Below are positions 10,801 to 21,359 of a DNA stretch of 64,000 nt, in pieces (the first letter of the stretch is position 1; each line of letters starts with the position of its first letter). A program made the position numbers and the translations under genes. This DNA comes from Calamus simplicifolius (taxonomy: Eukaryota > Streptophyta > Magnoliopsida > Arecales > Arecaceae), in NCBI GenBank assembly GCA_900491605.1, contig UESW01004422.1, positions 124,001 to 188,000 on the forward strand. Reading direction: 5' to 3'. The notes below the pieces were generated by a model. It worked only from the letters and a program-made list of their open reading frames with translations. It was not told the origin of the DNA and made no database searches.

Positions 10801-12305
10801 AGGCTAACGGTCTTCTCTATTGTTCGGCTCGGAGGCCCTTCTAAATCGATCTAGCCTGCCCCATCGGATGAGCTGCTCAATCTCATTTCAAAGCTGCCAG
10901 CACTCCTTGGTATCATGCCCGTGGTCCCGATGGAATCGATAATACTTGGTCATATCCCTCCGAGCCCTGTTCCTCTGGAGAGGTGGCGGCCAAGGAATCT
11001 GGCGCTTGATTTTCATCAAGATCTGCATCCTTGGCGTAGTGAGCAGGGTGTACTATTAAACCTCTGGGCTAAGCTTCGGGTATGATCTCTGGGTGGTGGC
11101 GAAAGAGCTCTTTGGTGGCAGGGCGAGCTCACACGACGAAGGGGTCGGCTCCTCTCTGAGCCCTTGGTTTCTCTTTTCTTTGATTGCTCAGCCTAAGCCA
11201 TCCTTCACAATTCCTCAACCCTGGCTTATTTATCTGCCAAGGCCATCATATCGGAAAGGCTTTTTGGATAGTTGATCTCCAGGCCTAGATAGAAGTCACC
11301 TTCCTTTAATACCCCGCCCGCCAAGGCAAACATGACCATCTCATGAATGTGGTGATCTACTTCCAGCATGGCCGTGTTGAATCGGCCGAGATAATTCTTC
11401 AAGGATTCCCCCTCTCATTGCTTGACCTCGGAGAGGGAATCGGATCTGTGCCGATGGCGGTGACTATTGATGAACTGGCTGATGAATAGGCTGCTCAGCT
11501 CATCAAAAAAATTGATGGAACTTGGCTTCAGGCTGTTAAACCAGGTTCTGACGAACCCCTTAAGAGTAGAGGGAAAGGCTCTGCATAAGATCACATCCGA
11601 CGCTTCGTGGAACATCATGATGGATCAAAAGCTGCTCAAATGGTCATTGAGATCGGTGGATCCGTGGTATGGCTCGATGGTGGGAAGCTTGACATGAGAA
11701 GAAATCACTTTCTGCATGATCTCCTCGGAGAAGAGGATGCCCTGCTCGATCTTCGACTGAGGCTGTGGAGCTTGCTTGACGACATTTAGCTCCTAGCGCC
11801 ATTCCTGGCGTGTCTCCTGCATTTACCGCTGGATCCTCCCATCTCAGGCAGTAGGGGAGACTGATTGAGGGAAGCATGGTGATGGCGTCGAGTCATGATG
11901 GGAGGACATCGAAGAGAGAGAGCGAGCTCACCGAAATCTAGGCGGGCTTCTCCCTCCAACCCTCTGCCACACCGGTTTAGCTCCCTTAAGCTGTTGGGGA
12001 TAACTTGCAACCTCGGACAGGTTAAAAGAAGAGATCGCCAGCGGAGCAGGGGCAGCAGCTCCATCAGGGAGTTGCGGAGCAGGGGTGGTTGAATGAGGAG
12101 TCATGTGAAGCCCTTGGACTAGCTGTGCAAGGGCTTGCACTTGTTGGACCGGTGTAGCAAACTAGTCCTGAGTCACCACGGTCGCCGATGGTGAGAGAGT
12201 CTCGGTCGATGACGGTAATGGAGGTGCCACATTGTTTGTGGGATCATGCTTCTGAGAGGTGGCCTGATCCTGAGCATCAGAAGTGGCTTTCCTCCGATTT
12301 GCCAT
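10801..12305 (-). pseudogene. Ty3/gypsy gag, broken
   Basis: The likely ATG is at 12305-12303 (reading MANRRKATSDAQDQA). A proline-rich N-terminus follows, then the capsid domain: FPSTLKGFVRTWFNSLKPSS, FFDELSSLFISQFINS, and after a stop NYLGRFNTAMLEVDHHIHE (about 11620-11290). Further on, KYYRFHRDHGHDTKECWQLR and EIEQLIRWGRLDRF (about 10960-10850) are the typical C-terminal gag signature of this plant gypsy group. Several in-frame stops and frame changes are present, so it is a relic. The capsid of such elements packages the RNA. Confidence 0.82.
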
Positions 12306-12433
12306 TGAGGGGCTCTTCTTCTGGTTTCCAACCTTATATCCTTGATTACAAGTTTATGGGACTTGAGGCCCTTCTTTTAGCGTCAATCTGTTGCTGCAAA
12401 AATCCATTTTCCAACTCGGATGCGACCCACCTC

Positions 12434-12450
12434 CGGATCCGAACGCCAAT
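12434..12450 (-). other. Possible primer binding site of gypsy element
   Basis: Minus strand attggcgttcggatccg resembles the tggcgcc-type primer site of plant gypsy elements and lies between the LTR and gag. It is degenerate, and the tRNA partner is not certain. Confidence 0.4.
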
Positions 12451-13186
12451 CTCTCATCCGGATGGGACTTGCAAGACATTCCTCGCGCAGAGAGTGTCGG
12501 GGGTGGCCCTCTATGGAAGACCCACCGACGTCCAAGTCAGTGGAGATTTACAATAAGCAGATATAAGGAGAAGGCTCTCGCAGAAGAGTCCCTCAAGAAT
12601 GGCTACTCAGGGAGCTGGGGTGCTCTGCTTGGGCTTCAATAGAGTTTTTCTCAGTGAAAGAGTGAGCGTACCTGAAAGAGTTTAGGAGGAGGTATTTATA
12701 GACTGCCTCAATGTCGGTGGTTTGTTCACCTGATTCTTCAAATGTGTCTTAGGAAACGAGGAACCAAAATGATAGGAATCTGATTCGAATCAAGTTTGTT
12801 ATGAAACTGGTGAGATTCGAATCTTGTTTGTTAAGAGGATCGATGGCTGAAAAGGTTGGTTCGGAGCTTTGAGATTCGTTTATGCTGTTATATGGTTATT
12901 TATAGGTAACAGGCTATGCCTGGCTTGATTTTCCTTTTGAAATGACGAGAGCTAACATGGCTGGAGGGTCATATTAAGCTTTTGGCTACTTTGGGCCCAC
13001 CAAGGCATGGGAATGGCTTGGCCTGGCCGAGACGAGGCCGAGGCATAAGAATGATTCGCTCCCTTCGAGACGAGGCCCAGGTATAAGAATGGTTCGCTCC
13101 CGCCGAGACGAGGCTGAGGTATAAGAATGATTCGCTCCTGCCGAGATGAGGCCGAGGTATAAGAATGATTCGGCTCTGTCGAGACA
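12451..13186 (-). repeat. Gypsy 5' LTR (probable)
   Basis: The stretch upstream of the primer site carries a TATA box at 12693-12700 and, further upstream, a 38-bp tandem array in the U3 region. The outer end is taken as tgtctcgac (13186). Without the second LTR the borders are estimates. Confidence 0.55.
12693..12700 (-). promoter_or_regulatory. TATA box of gypsy LTR
   Basis: TATAAATA on the minus strand, followed by cctcctcc. It sits about 240 bases before the primer site, as expected for a U3/R boundary. Confidence 0.5.
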
Positions 13187-13187
13187 G
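13028..13187 (-). repeat. 38-bp tandem array in gypsy LTR
   Basis: The motif cgaga(c/t)gagg recurs at 13028, 13066, 13104 and 13142, with a partial fifth copy at 13180. The spacing is exactly 38 bases, and each unit contains ataagaatg followed by attcgctcc. The array occupies the U3 enhancer position. Confidence 0.85.
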
Positions 13188-13720
13188 AAAAATTTTATCT
13201 TTTTTTGAGCGCAGCATCTGGCAAGCGAAAATTGAAAGTGATCCTAACCTTTTGACATGCGCATTGATATTAATGCAATAACGATTTTGCCCCTCATCAA
13301 AAACCAACAAACTGCACATGATCTAAGGATTCTCTTGATTTGTCCCTATTATCTCTCCCTTGTTGTATCTTGCTATATAAAAGAAATATTTATGGCCTTT
13401 TATAAAGCAACTTCATTATTTTCAAAGATAGATTTAGTAAACTAGATACTTTAAATTACAATAACATGAGCATCGACTTCAAGTTAATTTATATTACCTT
13501 GAGTCATGTTATTTTGCTAGGTTTCATAGGTTTTTCTCGACATTATATTAGCTAAGATCTATCAATTTGTTTTAATACCTTTCTATCAAGTGTTACGTGA
13601 TGTAATTCTCAACATATGATACTTTTTATTATGATCAAACAAATTTTTTTGAAGAAAAATATGGAACTTTGAAAAATCAACTTTAAAAACTTGAAAAAAC
13701 TTGGACAAACAATCCTTATG

Positions 13721-14087
13721 CTATGTTTGGATAGAGAGAAAAGTATAAGGAAAGAAAACGAGAGGGAGAAAAATAGAGAGGAGAAAAATGGAAAGAAAAT
13801 ATTTGCTCTCCTTCTGTTTAGATGAGTAAGAGGAAAATAGAAAGGAGAGAAAATTGATAATTACAATAACAACAATGCCCTTATTATAAATGAATAAAAA
13901 ATGCATCCGTTTTTTTTAAAGGATTAATATCGGAATGAAAAAAAAAATGAAAGAGCACTTTTGAGTTTTTTCTCCGAAATCTCTTCGGTTTAGAAGAGAA
14001 AACTTTTAAGTGGGGCCTATCACTTTTTTTTCCTATTTTTTCTTTTAGTTTTCTTTCCTCCCTACCTTTCTCTTCATTCAAACAAGG
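13721..14087. mobile_element. Possible MITE-like inverted repeat element
   Basis: The left end ctatgtttggatagagaga (13721) and the right end tctcttcattcaaacaagg (14069-14087) are imperfect inverted repeats, about 14 of 19 matching. A purine-rich left arm mirrors a pyrimidine-rich right arm around a roughly 370-bp unit with no ORF. No target duplication was recognised, so the call is weak. Confidence 0.25.
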
Positions 14088-14415
14088 TAAATTTTATTTT
14101 CTCTCCTGTTTTTTTTCTTATTTTTTTTTTCTTCTACTTTTTTCTCCGCCCAAAAGGCTAATGTTTTCCCTTGAATACCAATAAATAACACTTTCTTAGG
14201 CTTGGGCTTCAATACACAAATAGTTTTTTTTGCAATTGATGACTTAAAAATTTAATGTTTATGCGAGTAAGTATTGTTATAATTATGATAACTATATATA
14301 TTGAAAAAAAACTATGATGGGTTTGAATTTTGGCCCTCTCCTAGTACGAAGCAACTAGGTTCAAATCCTATGCTCGCTTGATGTTTATTAAATTTTCTTC
14401 TGTTTAGTTCCAAGG

Positions 14416-14428
14416 AAAAAGTTTAGCT
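14416..14428. repeat. LINE target site duplication, left copy
   Basis: aaaaagtttagct here recurs after the LINE poly(A), as a-run plus gtttagct (20701-20708). Variable-length duplications next to poly(A) are the hallmark of target-primed insertion. Confidence 0.8.
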
Positions 14429-14460
14429 CTCTCTCTAACAAAGGAAGGAGGTGTTCAAAC

Positions 14461-14625
14461 GTGGCTGTGGTGATTCTGTGGCGAAGGCGTGACAACTTCC
14501 GTGGCGATTCTGTGGCAAATTCCGTGATGACTTCCGTGTAGCTGCGGTGCTTCCGTGGCGATAGCTGTGGCGAATCTGGTGCTATAGCTGTGGCGTCTTC
14601 CTCTTGCTGTGGCTAAGCTGCTACA
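14461..14625 (+). promoter_or_regulatory. LINE 5' UTR with short direct repeats
   Basis: Imperfect repeats of cttccgtggcgattctgtgg-type modules (gtggcga, ttccgtg, agctgtggc) are packed into about 165 bases before ORF1. LINE promoters are internal, so this is where promoter activity would be expected. The activity itself is inference. Confidence 0.4.
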
Positions 14626-14758
14626 GGGATTTTAACGCACTTGATTCTTAAAGCACCCTTCTTCAAGAACTTGGCTGCTTTAAGATTAGTGATACGAACC
14701 TTCTTCGTCCCAATCTTCGGTGAGTTCGGTGGTGCAGGTGTCCGCCGCCCTGCTGGTG

Positions 14759-16068
14759 ATGGCTGACGGCAGTCCTGTTCTGCCTCCCGGTGCTGATGCT
14801 CCTTCCGTTCACGGAGCGCCGCCACGAGGCAAGAGAGGGAGTTCGTTCACATGGTCTGCTCCGCTGCCATCCCTTGTTGAAGTCGCGGGGCTGGAACTCC
14901 AGTATCCAGAGATTATCCAACTACCCACGGCGGCGATTGACCGGAGATGGAGGATTGGAATGTTTCAGGATTGATTGTGAGGTCTCTGTCAAGATGGGTT
15001 CCCCCAGAAGCTCTGATTAGGGAATTTTGTCGAGCAGGACTTGCTGGCCGGATTGATTCCATCCCTTTGGCTCACCGAACTGTTATGCTGAAGTTTGAGC
15101 GCCCGGCTGCCAGGAATGCTGCTTTTATGCAACCCTGGGTTGTGAATGGTCAACCGCTTGCGATGGAGGCATGGCGACCTGATTTCGTCCCTACGTACAA
15201 TGCACTTTGCTCTGCTCTGTTATGGATTCACCTTCCCAACCTTCCGGTAGAATATTGGAACGAGGAGACTCTCCAAAGCATCCTTTTGGTGGCCGGTCAT
15301 TTTGTGGAGGTGGATGCTTTCACGAAGGAGCGGCGGAGGGAAAGCTTTGCTCGTGCCAGTGTCAGGGTAGATTTGAGCAAGCTTCTGCGGCCGGGGGCGA
15401 GAATCAGAACTCATGGATCCCCTTTCTGGCAGCAATTTGCGTACGAGCACGTAGACTGCATATGCTCGCACTGTGGTTCTCTTCATATGAATGGACCGTG
15501 TTCATCTTCAATGGTTCCAGAGTCCTATGCGGCAGCTCCCCTATTTGGCCCGTGGATGGTTGCCCTCCGTCATCGGAAGCCTCCCCCTGTTCGGCTTAAT
15601 GCCGGGGACGACTCGGGCTAGATAGTTGGGGAGTCTTCTGGCAAGGCTAAATCGGTGTCTCAGGATGAGCTGGAGGGATGGCTGAATCCGGGCAAGGTCT
15701 CTCGTAGGAGAGCTGTGCCGTCGCCATCCCTTCCCAGTGTGGTTATCATCAACACAACACACCAGGGGGAGAAGGGAATGTGCCGGGTGCCGCCCACAGT
15801 GCTGGTTACTGTTGATTCTGAAACAATTACCAACTCTTCTCCCGTGGGTTCTTCTGGGGTCTCTCTGACTTCTGTAACTCACTCCAAAATTCAGAAGGCC
15901 TCTAAGGGCAGGAGGAAGAACAATCTCCCAATTATGCTGAATGATAAGCAGCCATCCTCACAATCTGTCTTCCATTTCAAGGCCCAGATTTTGATGTTCA
16001 GGCAGAGGTTCCCTCTGGGACTCAGAATACTGATTCAAATGTTGATCCTGGTTCTCAGCAGGCTATGA
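14759..16068 (+). pseudogene. LINE ORF1 (DUF4283-like RNA-binding protein with zinc knuckle), broken
   Basis: The probable start ATG at 14759 begins MADGSPVLPPGADAP. A frame change near 14950 leads into the main part (14947-15621): EDWNVSGLIVRSLSRWVPPE, then VMLKFERPAARNAAFMQPW, then WIHLPNLPVEYWNEETLQSI. A zinc-binding block with CICSHCGSLHMNGPC follows at about 15455-15500. A TAG at 15619-15621 interrupts, but the same frame stays open afterwards to 16068 (reading SKAKSVSQDELEGWLNPG-like low-complexity sequence), so the stop looks secondary. In plant LINEs this protein binds the element RNA. The C-terminal tail is Ser/Pro-rich and shows no fold I recognise. Confidence 0.85.
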
Positions 16069-16535
16069 ATGGGAAAGTGGCCACTAATCCTTTTAGCCTT
16101 ATTGGATCGGACCGATGGGCTGGATGTTCGAAGGGCCGGGTGGATGCCAATCCAGCTTCCCTGAAACGGGCCCGGGCCGGTGAGCTTAGTGGGCCCAGGT
16201 TGTTACCTAAGAGTTCAAAAGGGAAGGGCCGAGTGTCTACTCTAGGCAGAGGCCCTTCAATGGAAGTTGTTCCTCCTATAGTATCTGGACCCTCCCAAGG
16301 TAAAGATACCATAGCTGCTTCCCCTTCTGTCTCTAGGGAAGAAGGATCTCACCCTATGGTTCTGAATGATGCTGTTCCAATGGAGTCAGTTCAGCAGACG
16401 GTTCCCCTTGATCAGGTAGTGTGTCAATTGCCTGATCAGGGACTCCAGATGCAGTGTCCTGATTCGGAAGACCATTCAGACATGATTATGACGGTGGCCC
16501 AGGGTGGGGCCTATGCCATCCTCGCTTCTTCCCCT

Positions 16536-19500
16536 ATGAAGATTCTCATTTGGAATGTTCGAGGAGCGTTGAAACCATCATTTAGCTCCTCCTTTGGTAG
16601 GCTTATGCAGATTCATCATTTTGATATATGTGTTTTGTTGGAAACTCGTCTGTCGGGACCTAGCCTTCAGCGCTTCTGGCAGCAAGTCTTCCGTAGTTGG
16701 TCTTCCTATGCAGTGGAAGCTAATGGTCTCTCTGGGGGTATTTTGGCCCTGTGGCGGAACTCTGCTATCCGAGTTGATGCCTTTCACCATAGTCACCAGC
16801 AGGTGGCCCTGGTTATATCGGAGGGGATCTCCGCCTTGGCTGCTTCTGGGTGTCTATGCCAGTACTGACTTTCGCCAGCGCTGCGAACTTTGGTTAGAGA
16901 TTCTCACTTTATTAGGCTAGGGCCTCCCCACTCTCATTGCAGGGACTTCAATTGTATTTTGGATGCTTCTGAGAACTGTGGGGGGCGAAGATTTGTTGAT
17001 TCTCCGAACTCCATTGAATTTCGCTCCTTCATATCCTCGGCTGGCCTTTTTGATCTGGGCTTTTTGGGGCCGCAGTTTACTTGGTATAATAACCATAGTG
17101 GGACTGCTCGTGTGTGGGAGCGGCTGGATCAGGCTCTGGCTTCCTCATCCTGGCTGCAGTTCTTTTCCTGCGCTACTACTACTCATCTCCCTCAGATTGC
17201 ATCGGACCATTGTCCCCTCCTTATCTCTACTAAGTGTCATCTCACAGGAAGGGGCCTTTTCGTTTTGAGCAGTTTTGGACGTTTTATTCTTCGACTCGGT
17301 CCCTTATAAGTCAGGTGTGGCGAATGCCTATTCGAGGGAATTCTACTTATCGGCTCTCTTGTCGATTAGATCTCACTAAGCGCAGACTCTTAAGATGGCA
17401 TAGAAGAGAGGTGGGGGATCTCATACTGCAAGTCCAGGCTGTGGAAGCTGACATTGCTACTCTTCAGGCTCAGGAGGATGCGGAGGGCCACCTAACTGAC
17501 CTTGATCTTCAGTCTCTCAAGCATAGTTTGGCTTTGCATCATTCCTTGCTCCGGCAGCAGGAGACCTATTGGCGTCAGAGGTCCCGGGTTCAGTGGCTCC
17601 AGGAAGGAGATCGAAATACCAGGTTCTTTCACCAGGCCACTGTGGTGAGGCGTGCTGCCAATAGGATATGGCATATTAGTGATGCGGATGGTAATATCCT
17701 TGAGGATGATGGGGCTATTCGGGAGCAGATTCTCCATTTCTTTCAGTCTCATTGGTCGGAGGTCTCTGCCTCTGACTCCCCCATTATCATTGCTACTCAT
17801 GCTGCCAGGGTTTCAGAGAATGATAATGGTCTATTGATTTGGGAGGTCCAGGCGGAGGAGATTCGTGCTGCGGTTTGGGCTCTGGGACCCGACAAAGCTC
17901 CTGGTCCAGATGGCTTTCCGCCGTTCTTCTTTCGCTACTACTTGGATATTGTTGGGCACGATGTTATCTTGGCTATTCAGTCTGTCTTCTCTTCCAGAGC
18001 TATTCCTCCAGACTGGCAGAGGACTTTTCTTGTCCTTGTTCCTAAGAGAGGGACTGCTCTGCTTCCCCAGCATTATAGGCCGATAAGCTTATGTACCACC
18101 CTATATAAAGTTTGCGCCCGTATCCTGGTTTCTCGGTTGCAGGGAGTGATTCCCCGTTCTGATCTCTTCGGAGCAGGGGGCTTTCATCTGTGGATAGAGT
18201 ATCACTGATAATGCTCTTATTGCCCAGGAGTTTATGCATGACCTCCAGCATGCCACTCGTCGTCAGCCTCTCATGGCTGTTCAGTTAGACATGGAGAGAG
18301 CTTATGACAGGATGAGTTGGACTTTCCTTCGTTACGCGCTCGGATTTGCTAATCTTTTCATTGAATGGGTTATGGCATGTGTCCAAGGGCCCTCTTTTTC
18401 TATTATTATTAATGGGAGTCCGACTGAGTTCTTTCCCTCTGCTGTTGGCCTCCGCCAGGGATGCCCTCTCTCTCCGTTCCTGTTCATTCCGTGCACTAAT
18501 GATCTATCTCGTGCTCTTGATTAGGCGGTCGGGGCGTCTCGATTGCAGCCTTATATGCCTGGGCCTCACGGACCTCCTCTCGCTCATCTTCTCTTTGCTG
18601 ATGATTATATTCTGCTTAGCCCAGCTACTGTTCAGAACGCAGCCACCTGTTCTGCTATTATTCAGTCTTATTGCTTGGCCTCGGGGCAACAGGTCAACTT
18701 ATAGAAATCTATTATTTGTTTCAGCCCTTCGACCTCTCCCTGCTATCGTGCTGCCATCTCCCAGTTGGTTGGGATCTCGACCTGCTCTGACCGCCTAACC
18801 TATCTTGGAATTCCTATTACGGGGCGGTGACCCCGACAGCATGATTTTAGGGACCTTGATCGTCGGATTCATCTCGCTTGGATCGTTGGCATGTTCGGGT
18901 CTCTCTATGATGGGGCGTGTCACTTTGATCTGCACTATTCTTACATCACTTCCTCTCTATATGTTATCCAATACCTTGATTCCGACTACCTGCCTTCGCT
19001 GGATTGAGACACGCATACGGGACTTTCTCTAGGCATCTATGCAGGGGAGCCATGGTCTTCATTTGTTGTCTTGGGACATTGTTTGTTTGCCTACTTGTGA
19101 GGGCGGTCTTGGGATCCATTCCTTGGTGCTCCATCGAGAGGCTATTATGGCGAGGCATGCTTCCAGATTCCTGCTGGACCCTACTGTTTCTGGAGTTCTG
19201 TCATGCGTGGCAGATATGGTGGTTGGACTTCTGGGTCGGCCATCAGGATCCCCCGTGGTTGTTCCTTCTTATGGCGTGCAATTTGCTAGGCTACCCCTAC
19301 TATTATGACTGATATCCACTGCATGATTGGGAATGGGACTTCTGTTGATGTTACTCTGGACACATGGATAGCTGATCTTCCTCTATCTCGATGGCCGACT
19401 TTTATTAACTCTGATGTTGAACCCTCTCAGCATATTTCATCTTTGATTTGCCAGGAGAGTACTGGTTGGAATGCCCTTATAGTGTCTCGGCTGTTTGGGA

Positions 19501-20669
19501 CTGAGCTTGCGCATAGGATCCTCGCCATGCCTCTTCCTTTTTCGGCTGGGCCAGACATCAGACTGTGGCATCGATCCTGTCTTCCTTGTGCCCCCTCTAG
19601 GGATCTGGTTACCCGCTTCCGCTCTCGGACTTCGGGCCTCGCTGATATTGCCTGGATTTGGCGGTTGCCAGTACACCCTAGGATTCAGCTTTTTTTATGG
19701 AAGCTCATGTGGGATCGCCTACCTACCTATTCCCTATTGGCTGCTCGTGGTCTTTCTATATCGCCTCTCTGCCCTATATGTGGTATACAGGATGAATCGG
19801 TCAATCATGTCATATTTATGTGCCCTCGTGCATCTCAGATATGGCAGCCGACCCACTTTTCTCCATGGTCCTCGGAGTATGGATCCACCCGGCTTTTATT
19901 CCTGCATGTTGTCCGATTAGTTACCCAGAGTGGTCCCTGCTCTCAGGGTGTGTTATCAGCCTATGTGGCTTATCATATTTGGCTGTCTCGGAACCGGATT
20001 GTATTTGCTGAGGAGATGACTTCACCTCAGGTGATACTCCGCCGTGCTTTCTTTCATGCCAAGGAGTACACTCGCTGTCATTTTGGCATTCACACTGACG
20101 GGCCTGGCCACTGGGACTCCCCTACTGCTTCGGCAATGCACCGTTCTACGATCTTTGTCTCTTGGGAGCCCCCACCTCCGGGTTACGTCAAAGTGAACTT
20201 TGATGGCTTTATTTTCGATCGTACTGCTGGCTCAGGGTTTGTCATTTGTGGGGCTGAGGGTCAGTTACTAGCGGCGGGCGATCATAGCTCTATTAACATT
20301 TCGGTCCCTATGGCTGAGCTCCAGGCTGCATGGGTAGGCATTACTCATGCTGTTCGTCATTTAGGCTATCGACGATTGATCATAGAGGGAAACTCTCTTA
20401 TGATTATTAGGTGGATTAGTCATGATGGGAATCCATATTCTCTTCTAAATCCCCTTATCAGAGATATTAGAGCCTCTCTTCAGGATACTTGTGCCCCCGT
20501 GATTCGTCATGTTTATCGGGAGGCCAATGCTACGGCGGATTGGGTTGCTTCTACTGTTGCTTGCCATCCTGGCCAATGGGAATGGCATCCCGGAGTCTCT
20601 TGCCATGTTATTTTGCAGCAAAGTTTGTACTCTGATTTTACAGGTTTGACTCGCGCCATAATGGTGTGA
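16536..20669 (+). pseudogene. LINE ORF2 (endonuclease, reverse transcriptase, RNase H), broken
   Basis: The ATG at 16536 opens MKILIWNVRGALKPSF, the first APE-type endonuclease block. Endonuclease continues in another frame with DFNCILDASENCGG and LFDLGFLGPQFTWYNN, and ends with SDHCPLLIS (about 17215). RT follows: ALGPDKAPGPDGFPPFFFR, HYRPISLCTTLYKVCARIL, QLDMERAYDRMSWTFLR, LRQGCPLSPFLF and the catalytic FADDYILL near 18590. A zinc motif CPICGIQDESVNHVIFMC lies near 19770. RNase H runs 20185-20570: VKVNFDG, AELQAAW, IEGNSL, ANATADWVA. At least five frame breaks or stops are present. In IEGNSL an Asn replaces the usual catalytic Asp (IEGDS in the copies at 21700 and 24460). Confidence 0.88.
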
Positions 20670-20700
20670 TCACCCGCTTGTAACCAAAAAAAAAAAAAAA

Positions 20701-20708
20701 GTTTAGCT
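20701..20708. repeat. LINE target site duplication, right copy
   Basis: gtttagct directly follows the poly(A) run and matches 14421-14428. Confidence 0.8.
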
Positions 20709-21359
20709 AACACAGGTTAGAATAATTGTAGATGCCAAATGTCGATTGATTGCAAATGTAATAATTTAGTGTAACTTGAACGATAATGTCTGATCAACTA
20801 TTGATTAAGCTGGTAAAAATATATGCATATGATGTAACCCAACTGTTACTGTGGTAGTTCTCATTATTGCATCTCAATGGTTAATGATATGCATACAAAA
20901 TCACACAAAGAACAACAGAAGCAAACTCAAAACTTATAACAAGAACATGTACAAGATTTCTTTTTGATTCAGGGTCGATGATTTATTCTGATGGCACACA
21001 CGGGAGCATCCGAGCAGTGGACTTTTGCTTTCTTCCACACGTATCAATATGGCAAAGTTTTCTTCCCGGAGGCCCACTTACCTTTAGTGGACGAAAAAGT
21101 CTAGCTGCAGGAGACAATGCAGCAAATGTATTCAGGCTCTGATGATTAGGTGCGCTGTATGCATATGTATATATCAAAAATATATATATATTTTTTAAGC
21201 ATGTGCATATATAACACACGTTAATCATCGAGCACAGTTATTGTATCATCTACATAGTGTTCGATGATTAATGTACATCGCTTGTATATATTAAAATATA
21301 AAAAATTATTTTACTTTTGATATGTATACATTTACAATGCGCACCATCAATTAGTGGAG
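20709..21359. other. Intergenic, no confirmed gene
   Basis: AT-rich sequence. It contains one isolated exon-like segment on the minus strand (21154-21082: acceptor gcatacag, donor gtaagtgg, reading SLNTFAALSPAARLFRPLK) that I cannot assign to any family, and a strong hairpin at 21221-21271. Confidence 0.4.
21221..21271. repeat. 15-bp inverted repeat (hairpin)
   Basis: The arms ttaatcatcgagcac (21221-21235) and gtgttcgatgattaa (21257-21271) pair with a single G-T mismatch, leaving a 21-base loop. No RNA gene or transposon border has been tied to it. Confidence 0.6.

Larger units (their letters stand above)
10208..13186 (-). mobile_element. Ty3/gypsy element, 5' part (LTR, leader, gag, protease)
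   Basis: On the minus strand, in order of transcription, this is an LTR (about 13186-12451), a primer-site-like sequence, a gag start at 12305, a capsid domain, a zinc/linker region, and protease down to 10213. The element resumes at 503-1 with RT. It is older than the copia insertion that splits it. The orientation and domain order are clear. The LTR outer end is inferred from tgtctcgac at 13186, because the other LTR lies outside the window and the target duplication cannot be checked. Confidence 0.8.
13187..14428. other. Intergenic, AT-rich, no gene seen
   Basis: No coding signal was found. The left half is ordinary AT-rich sequence and the right half has polypurine and polypyrimidine tracts. 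A tRNA-like B box (ggttcaaatcc near 14351) stands alone without an A box at the right spacing. Confidence 0.5.
14429..20700 (+). mobile_element. Nearly full-length L1-type LINE, 6.3 kb
   Basis: A non-LTR retrotransposon is bounded by target duplications (14416-14428 and 20701-20708) and ends in a run of 15 A (20686-20700). It has a GC-rich repeat-bearing 5' untranslated region, an ORF1 with an RNA-binding DUF4283-like domain and zinc knuckle, and an ORF2 with endonuclease, reverse transcriptase, zinc-binding motif and a C-terminal RNase H. That combination is typical of plant L1-clade elements. Both ORFs are interrupted, but most sequence is intact, so the insertion is fairly recent compared with the copies at 29120 and 35151. 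Confidence 0.92.

Noticed and set aside
14340..14375. Possible tRNA or SINE from a perfect B box (ggttcaaatcc)
   Set aside because: No A box at the right distance and no cloverleaf; isolated B boxes occur by chance.
20983..21228. Small secreted Cys-containing peptide on the minus strand
   Set aside because: No signal peptide, the Cys pattern fits no family I know, and a strong splice donor cuts the frame. Kept only as an exon-like oddity.
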